From: Aquatica leii
Taxonomy: Eukaryota > Arthropoda > Insecta > Coleoptera > Lampyridae
Length of the DNA: 64,000 bases
Assembly: GCA_035610365.1 (NCBI GenBank)
Contig: CM069432.1
Location: forward strand, 71,552,520-71,616,519
Reading direction: 5' to 3'
The translations under genes were made by a program, and so were the position numbers. Positions 56,608-64,000 of this stretch are shown one piece after another; position 1 is the first letter of the stretch; each line of letters begins with the position of its first letter. Below the pieces are notes generated by a model that was not told where the DNA came from, searched no databases, and was given only the letters and a program-made list of their open reading frames with translations.

Positions 56608-59600
56608 GTATTGTTGTTGTCAACTTTTTACGAAAATTTAGTTTTCTGTCTTATTAATGATTTTATACAGTGTGTTGTTTATATAATTTACCTATTTTAT
56701 TATTTCATTATAAATCGGCCTTTGATAATTTGTGTTTCTAATCGTTTATTATTAAAGTATTTTCTTCTACAGAGTGAAATTGTTGATCTTTATTTGTACT
56801 TGTGTAGATCGCTATTTTGTAGTAGTCGTCAAAACAGTGGTAGCGTATTAACAGATATGGCACTTTCATATTTTTTTTATCTTTTAGTTACACCTATCCA
56901 TACTTTACTGTACAATTGTGGTGAGTTAGTCTTAGTATGATTGAAACTATCAAAAACTCGTAAAAGTTTAGTTCACGGAATGATGAAGAAAAACTGGCAA
57001 ACTAATTAAAATTGTTAAAATATACGCGGCATAATGAAATACCGACGGAATATTGTTAATTCAATATATGGTTAGAAAGTATTAAATACATATATTGTTT
57101 GTTAGACATTCAAATTTAACAGTGATGTGTATATCGGTAGATAGGACTTTAACGATCTAAGTTGCTTATCAAAAAATCTCTAAATGAATATTTTTCAATA
57201 AATAATAGTATTTCAATTTTCTTATTTGCAAGCAATATTTTTTTTATTGGATTTGGCATATTCTTTTTCATCATCTGCGCCTAGTTTCTAAGCATTTTCT
57301 TTCAAGTGCTCAGTTTCTAATTCAATTCTTTTTTTGATATCTTGTATAAAGGTTTTAAAACATCCAATAAATGGAATTCTTTTCATATATCAAAACTATC
57401 GGCGTTTGTAGTTTTGTAGAAATCTTATTAAAACGTTCTAAAATTGTTTCCTAAATTATTGTTAACATAACACATTCTAATTACATCTAGTTACATTTAA
57501 AAATTAAAAAAATTATTGAAATTTGGTGCTAGTTGATATTATATTCCACCAGAAAAAAAAAACATACAACGACTGGAGGATCCCAAAATAATCAACGATT
57601 TCTGGAATGAACTTTACAGCTTCTGTTCTCACAAGGCTTAATGAATGTGCCAAACACGATATAAATGCCGTCGCAAGCTATAGTCTAGTCTATATAGAAA
57701 TCCGTCACTGATACCAAGCGCGAAGTCTAGTATTATCACGTATTATTTTAACAATTTTAATCAATAAACAATATTTTTTCATTATTACAATTACTGTGTT
57801 TGAAAAAGATTGACGGGCGTTTGAATTTGGAGCTCATCAATTAATTTTATAAAATTTGTACAATGTATTAACACTCCATAGACGGCGCGTAAATTTTTTA
57901 GTAATATCTAAATTTATGATAATGTAAATAAGATATAGAAGTAAAATTACCGTTGTTGTTTACAAAGTATGTATTTTAAAATTTTTGTATAATTACATAA
58001 AAACGTTTTAATAATGAAGCTTAATTATTTTTTATTTTTTTATTGGTTCTCTCGAAATGATTGTATTGTAAATATCATTACACAGTAACACTTCAAAAAC
58101 TTTTAAATAAAATTGTTTGAATAAAACTATTATAGTTTTTAGAGGTTGTTATTATTAGTTTAATTTTATATTGAGTAGATACATTTTGACAAAGTAATTA
58201 ACAAGAAAATAACTGTCATTTATTAAATATTTAATTTATAAAGGTCTTTCTGTTGCATTCTTTAAAAGTATTTATGTACGAATTAAACTGTATATGTAAA
58301 TTGCATTGTTGTAATTTTTATTATGTTTGAAAGAATAATTTTTATTTATTTAATTAGGATATATGGTAATCATTATTTAGTTTAAAGATTCAGATACAAC
58401 GCAAAATTCTTCTATTCTCAAACTTAGGATTACAAACGAAAATTAATGGTAAAAATAATCGCATCGTTTTCATATAAATTATTCCACGCAAAATTTAATT
58501 TAAACATTTTCAACAAAATTGGGAACTTTTTAATCCTTGCTTATGATTTGTTTTGACATATTGAAGTACACCGAATTTTAATAAAAACTTGTGTAGTTTT
58601 TTAATATCTATAATATAAGTACATTGATAGAATAACGATAATAGAAAATAAGGAAGCAATAATGAAGGTTGTAAAAGAACGAAAACAAACGCATTTACTT
58701 ATTTTTTATAGCTGGGACTGAGTCGTCATTTCTTATCTTTGTTAATTCAATAATGATATCATAGATCAAATTTATGTGATATCCGATTAATTTAATGTTT
58801 AACTCAAATAAATCTTTGTTTACAAGTACAAAAGCAATTATAAATAACTAATAGGTATCGATGTTACTGAGGTTGAATAGTTAGTTACTGCTTGGATATA
58901 AATATTGATAAACTTGTATAAGTTCTTATATAAAGAACGTTTTAGCAAAGTATATTTAATTAAACAATTTATTATTATTACGAGTCGTCCTCGTAAAAGA
59001 ATTATTTTTAAATTTTTTAAAGTAACACGTATTAAAAATTAATTACCAGTAATGGGCGCGTATTCTACGTAATGTAGAAAGAATTTTCTAAGCGTAGAAA
59101 ATAACAATTTTCTACATTAAACATTTCATGTAAAAAATGTCGAGTATGTAGAATATGTATAAAATACAAATAAAATGCAGGAAATAAACTATTTAAAAGA
59201 AGTTGTGAAAGAGTAATAGGCTCCAAAAACTGGATATTAAGTATTTACAGTGCTACCAAACATAAAAACACCTTGTAAAACACCTACGTACTACATGATT
59301 TACCTGCTTGTTCAAAATCATCAAATATTTGTTTATAATTTGCATCGACGTTTTGGTTCCATTTTACTTTGTTACTCGTTTTACATTTCAAAACAAGCTA
59401 TTTAAATTTTGTATAACATTTGGTAAGTATTTTTTAGGTTAGTAGGTGAAGTATTAAAATCTGATGTTGCCGAACACTCACGCTCCAAAAAAAAGTCAAA
59501 CTGGTCAACAAGATTGAATTAGATCCTTACCAAAGTAATTTAAGAAGGTTTACACATGAAATGTGTATTACTGGTAATCAAGTTATATGTATGTACATAT

Positions 59601-60489
59601 TATATTCAATCACACAACGTCTTCCATCCAATTATAATTATATCATGTCTCATAAAAAGAAACGATTCAATGAAGTAGTGATTTATTAACTAAATAATTA
59701 ATGTAAGTTGAATGCTAAATTGCTATAATTACACGTTGTGCAAGTACAAATTACAACAGCTGATCTGTCTTAAAACCTTTTTTGTTTACTCTTGAGGTTA
59801 TAACTATAAAAACAAAATAAGAAAAAATAAATTTTTAAATACTGCGTACTGGATAGAACAAAAATTAATTGATGTATTGTAATAACATTTTTTTGTATTA
59901 ATTATATATACAATGCACGCCGCTTCTAAGAATCATGGATAATATCAATCGAGTAATACTACATAGAAAAAACACAGTTTATAGTAATCATAATTTTGGT
60001 TTATGTTATCAATTTTCTTCTCAGGTGTGTTACTATACATGAACAATAACATATTATGCATGAATTTTTTAACTGAATTTTCACAATAGGCTTCAGATAC
60101 ACTTGTTTAAAGTAAAAAATTGTATCATTGTACTCTCAAAATACTTGTTTTGCTTTCTTTTTGCAGTGTTATTCATTCTAGTATTTTGACTGACCTACAT
60201 AACACTGCATTAAACTTCTGTAAATATACGCTGTCTTCGAGAATTAACTTGGAAAGCATATGATGCGTTCTTAGAATAACAACTTCATTTAACTACATCT
60301 TATGTGATAACGTTATTTTGTGTTTATTTTTAGTGTCAGCAAATTACCGAGAGGCAATGTGTAGTACTTAGAACAGTGAATTAAACATCATACGTTGTTT
60401 TTTATTTCTTTTTATTAACGATTTCAACGAACTATTTATTGTTACAAGTCAGTAATATTAGATTTATTTAGCTCAAACTTTTTATTTTT
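56608..60489. other. AT-rich region, no gene supported
   Basis: About 57640-57780 has a promoter-like stretch (GATATAAATGCCGTCGC, then AATAAACAATA about 110 bases on) that could be a degenerate solo LTR, but no ends could be set. The rest shows nothing. Confidence 0.4.
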
Positions 60490-60648
60490 TTAAACGTTAT
60501 ACCAAAATTTTTGTTTTGACATATCCTGTTTTAGTGATGCTATGATTTTATCTTCTAAATTAGCAACTTGTAAATCAGACACACGCTGTATGTATTCACT
60601 GCTTTCTAACCAATAAATCTTTATTTGTTTTTTTCTGAATTTCGGATA
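60490..60648 (-). other. Short coding-like stretch of unknown origin
   Basis: The minus strand is open for 52 codons ending in TAA: YPKFRKKQIKIYWLESSEY, then RVSDLQVANLEDKIIASLK, then SKQKFWYNV. The composition is protein-like (amphipathic, charged), unlike the low-complexity translations around it, and stops lie just upstream. It may be the last exon or last piece of a decayed transposase. I do not recognise it. Confidence 0.25.
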
Positions 60649-63045
60649 TTGTCATCATTTCATTATTGCTATCAAGTCCCGACGGGATTCTATTAAGCGG
60701 GGTGCACTGTATTTTAATAATTGTAATGTAATTATTTCCATTCGACAATAATAAAAGGGAAAATATAATAAATAAATCAAAAATTGGTCATTACTAAAAC
60801 TAAGTGTCGAATCTTCTAAATACACACTAATGAAGCTTCAAATATACATATACAAAAAGGATAAAATACAATGTCTACAATTACAATGTGGTAAAACTGA
60901 ATTATAGAATGAATATAAAGTCGCATTTTTACAACAATCACTATTTTCATAGATATCTTGATGGAAATCGTTGAACTTACTCATAAAATAGGGTTCTTGA
61001 CAAGAAAAGTTTTTTTACGTTTCCGTGATAATTATTGAACAACTGTTGGCAGGTTGGGTTATTAAAATTGCGCTTATTCTACATTATTTACGTCATTATC
61101 TACATATTATACATTATATACGTAGAAAATTATTTTATACATGTAAATGCCCATCACTGTTAATTACTCAAATTCTTCAATATTTTATTAAATGTTCGAT
61201 ACCTTATATTCTAAACTAATACCTTTTTTGGTAAAACTTTTCCTTTCTTTTTCTAGAAACGTTACTGATGCTATCTCAACGAATGTTTAGAATTGTTATA
61301 GACATTCTAAAAGACACAAATAGTTTAAATAAATTACGATTGTATTTTGTTTTCCCCTGGGTTTTAACTTTCTACAGTATTTCATTTCAATGTCTATTAC
61401 TTCAAGCTATCGTAGAGCGGTTCTAAGACTGACTAGTTAACAGTTGAGAAAAAATGGTTTTGTCTCGTTAACAAAAATAACGTCAACGACTCACCACTAG
61501 TTGCGTTTGTTCTTTAAAGTAAAATAAGGTAGATTCTTAGTTGTTTTCAGCTATACCTAGGATTTTAAAGCTCTTAGTAGCGTCTCAAATTTTTAGGAAA
61601 TTCTAGCCTTTGTTATAGCTGGGACTAAGCTAAAAATAATCGAACAAAATGTACCGCGTTGCACGACGTCTATTCTTGAGATACTTCGCAGTTCTCAGGA
61701 GAAAATATAAAATCACTTCTCTCAGAATTTCTTTGGTTATATACCTTTTGTTCAGTTTCATATTTTTTACTTTCAATACTAGTGTAACACTCCTCCAGGG
61801 TAGCTCTGGAGATGTGCAATTGTTTTAGTGTTTATGGTACAAAATTAAACAAAATATAAATGGAATGAAATATATATTACTAAAATAACAAGTCACCGAA
61901 GTTATCCCTATTAAATGTTTATCGCATTGTATTGATTTGGAACAATTACATTGTCGCTTGCCGCACTAAAGACATTGAATTATAATTTAAATTTTTTTAC
62001 AATAAAATGTGAACAGTTAGAAAATTACAGTGTCTGACCTTATTTTGTTTGTTGACCCTCTCGCAACAATGCACTTTTTACATTAGTCGGTTTCGAAGTT
62101 TCTGACTTTTTAATTTTTAAACACTTTTATCATCACAAATTTTTCTTTGAGGTTTACCGTCTTGATCGACTGCCTCTATCAAATCAAAAAATGCCTCCAC
62201 GATAATTGTAAATTTTGCGTTGTTGCTTTCTCAGGGTGTTGACCGTCGTTATTGACGGGCTTTATTCTGTTAATATAATCAATTTTCCACTGGATGTGTT
62301 TCCTATGAAAATTGTAAAATGCATTTTCTATTGATGACTGCAAATTACGTAAACAACAGGAAATTTAATACTGAATTTCACATCTTATTGGAAATTAATT
62401 CTTACAATGAATTTAAATTTTTAAATTAAAATCGAAATTTATTTTGTTTTCCCGATGCTTGTTACATTAGTAAAGCTTTATAATATATTGTTACCAATGA
62501 CGGTGTAACGGGAGGCGACGGAGAACGGTAGTAAATCGTGGTGGGTTTTTAATTCTTCTGTACAATATTCATTTGTTTTCATTTATTTATTTTGTTCCCA
62601 AATTTTTTTTATTCAGTAGATTTTATTAATTTAAAGCTTTTTCCTTAACCACAAGTTTGTTCGTTTTATAAATGTCATCTATTTTGGAGTTTTCCTAAAT
62701 TACTCATTTTATAAATCTATCAATTCAAAATGTTTTTGAAACGCAATCCTGTAGTAAAAATACCACTTTTGATAAATAGAAAACTATAAATTAGTACGGA
62801 AGGTAAAAAAGTCGACATTGGATTTAATGACTGCAAAAGTTAACGATGTATTTTTACCATAGAATGGCTTACAAAAATTTCAAATGTGTTGATAATACTA
62901 AGATGAGAACGTCTTCCGGGTTTGGACCGTGTTATTGTTGTAACCGAAGTTGCAAACGTTTTGCCCATTTTTGTAAGGAGCTTCATTAGAACGTGAAAGA
63001 AATGCAAGAACTCAAACAAGCACCCAAAATTTAACTAAAAACTAA
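60649..63045. other. AT-rich region, no gene supported
   Basis: Nothing recognised on either strand. Confidence 0.4.
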
Positions 63046-63200
63046 AAAGTTAGGTAACCAACTTATGAACCAAGTCAGATTGTAAACTCTGAAAAGGCAA
63101 GAAAAAAAACCATAAACTTGAAAAAGCAAACGAAAATGTAACAAAGTACCACTACAAAGTTAGGTAATCAACTTGTGAGCCTAGCCAGATTCTAAACTCC
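63046..63200. repeat. Duplicated 45-bp segment, 110 bp apart
   Basis: 63046-63090 and 63156-63200 match at 38 of 45 positions (AAAGTTAGGTAACCAACTT and AAAGTTAGGTAATCAACTT at their starts). This is an old partial tandem duplication with no known function. Confidence 0.8.
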
Positions 63201-64000
63201 ATAGAAGTTACTTAAGAAAAAATAGTCTCCGTATATAAAGAAATATTTTCACAGCTGGTTAAGCTGGACTCTGATTGGGTTACAGTCGAAAGGGGACTGC
63301 GACGATACTTTTTTTTATATACGAATGGTATTTCTTGTTAAGTCACTTCTACGCCTTCGCTATTGTCTTAATAATGTCTAAACGACTTAACAGACTACGG
63401 TTCTCTGTTGGTATAGTTATGGAAACACATCAGTGTATTTTAGTGCCAACGAGGTGCAAAAGAACAAAACAACTGTCTCTTAGTTCTCTTGTCTTTCATA
63501 ATTTTACCGATACTGCTCCTAACCTATTTTATAGTTGGGATTTTGACTGCGTTACTTGTCAATAGATCATTGAGTATCGCTGTCATTGAATTCAATGTCA
63601 ACTGTTCTACTTTTAGTACCGATTTATAATGTCATCAATTATTTTTTAAACTTTATGTTAATATGTATAATTATTTTGTTATTATTATTGCCATTTTGCT
63701 AGCAGTTCTCGTAGTTCTTCCAGTATAAATGTTCGGCTACATTTTACACCCACCCACACTTCACATTTACACTACACTACAGCGCATGTTTACAACAACG
63801 GACCCGCTCCTCTCCAACACATCACCCTACACATTAATCCAGTCAACTTTACGACTACACTCACGAAATTTCAGACATTGACTACACCTCCACCTATCCA
63901 TTCTCAACCACGTTAAAAACAAACTATGACAGTTTATAGCTGACATTTTCTTCGGTTGATTTAATAATTACCAATTCCTTTTATTGTGTTACAGTGTTAT
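63201..64000. other. End of window; C-rich, G-poor patch
   Basis: About 63745-63905 is rich in A, C and T with very little G (CACCCACCCACACTTCACAT and similar), a strand-biased patch unlike the surroundings. The 96-codon plus frame at 63275-63565 has no recognisable motif. Confidence 0.4.

Noticed and set aside
57640..57790. Solo LTR with TATAAA and AATAAA
   Set aside because: The signals are plausible, but I could not find TG...CA ends with a flanking duplication; left as a remark only.
1..64000. CRISPR arrays, bacterial operons, rRNA or functional tRNA genes
   Set aside because: None seen; the sequence is that of an animal nuclear genome and the only tRNA-like string is degenerate.

Overview
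The window looks like insect nuclear DNA. It is strongly AT-rich, starts inside the last exon of an axonemal dynein heavy chain gene, and is otherwise a dense graveyard of arthropod-type transposons. The order cannot be fixed from sequence alone. The only host gene I can support is the dynein C-terminus at 1-2037.

Layout: 1-2037 dynein heavy chain (DNAH9/11/17 type) 3' exon. 2645-3873 (minus) decayed Ty3/gypsy pol fragment, fused at 3873/3876 to a hAT (ZMYM-like) transposase remnant (to 4745). 4948-8990 a Ty1/copia element with an initiator-tRNA-type primer site and almost intact Gag-PR-IN and RT-RNase H frames. 11-14.5 kb nested piggyBac, mariner-like and non-LTR remnants. 16.2-17.4 kb a pogo/Tigger remnant. 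20.1-22.7 kb a Tc1/mariner-like element with both ends; further copies lie at 12.1-13.7 kb and 31.4-34.2 kb. 25.5-25.9 kb a Penelope-like GIY-YIG endonuclease remnant. 29.0-30.9 kb and 43.0-46.2 kb two different THAP/P-element-type transposases. 34.47-34.63 kb a hAT MITE with a clean 8-bp target duplication. 37.1-38.1 kb a PIF/Harbinger remnant. 50.1-56.6 kb a young Ty3/gypsy LTR element.

The most interesting feature is in the gypsy element. Its Pol frame does not stop after the integrase GPY module but runs on, uninterrupted, into a TARG1/OARD1-like macrodomain (ADP-ribose hydrolase family) and a C-terminal CCCH zinc finger. Both TARG1 catalytic positions are kept (Lys and Asp, 41 residues apart as in the human enzyme). 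The older, independently inserted copy at 2.6-3.9 kb carries the same macrodomain-CCCH tail, so the capture belongs to the family and is not an accident of one insertion. By analogy with viral macrodomains, I infer that the element may erase host ADP-ribosylation during its life cycle. I know of no described gypsy element of this build, but could not search.

The gypsy element has LTRs that differ by about four substitutions plus a 10-bp indel, which removes the TATAAA from the 5' LTR. Three short frameshifting deletions (capsid, RNase H, start of integrase core) make this copy defective. The long stretches without entries of their own (9.0-11.0, 17.4-20.1, 22.7-25.5, 34.6-37.0, 56.6-64 kb) are AT-rich and showed no recognisable genes.
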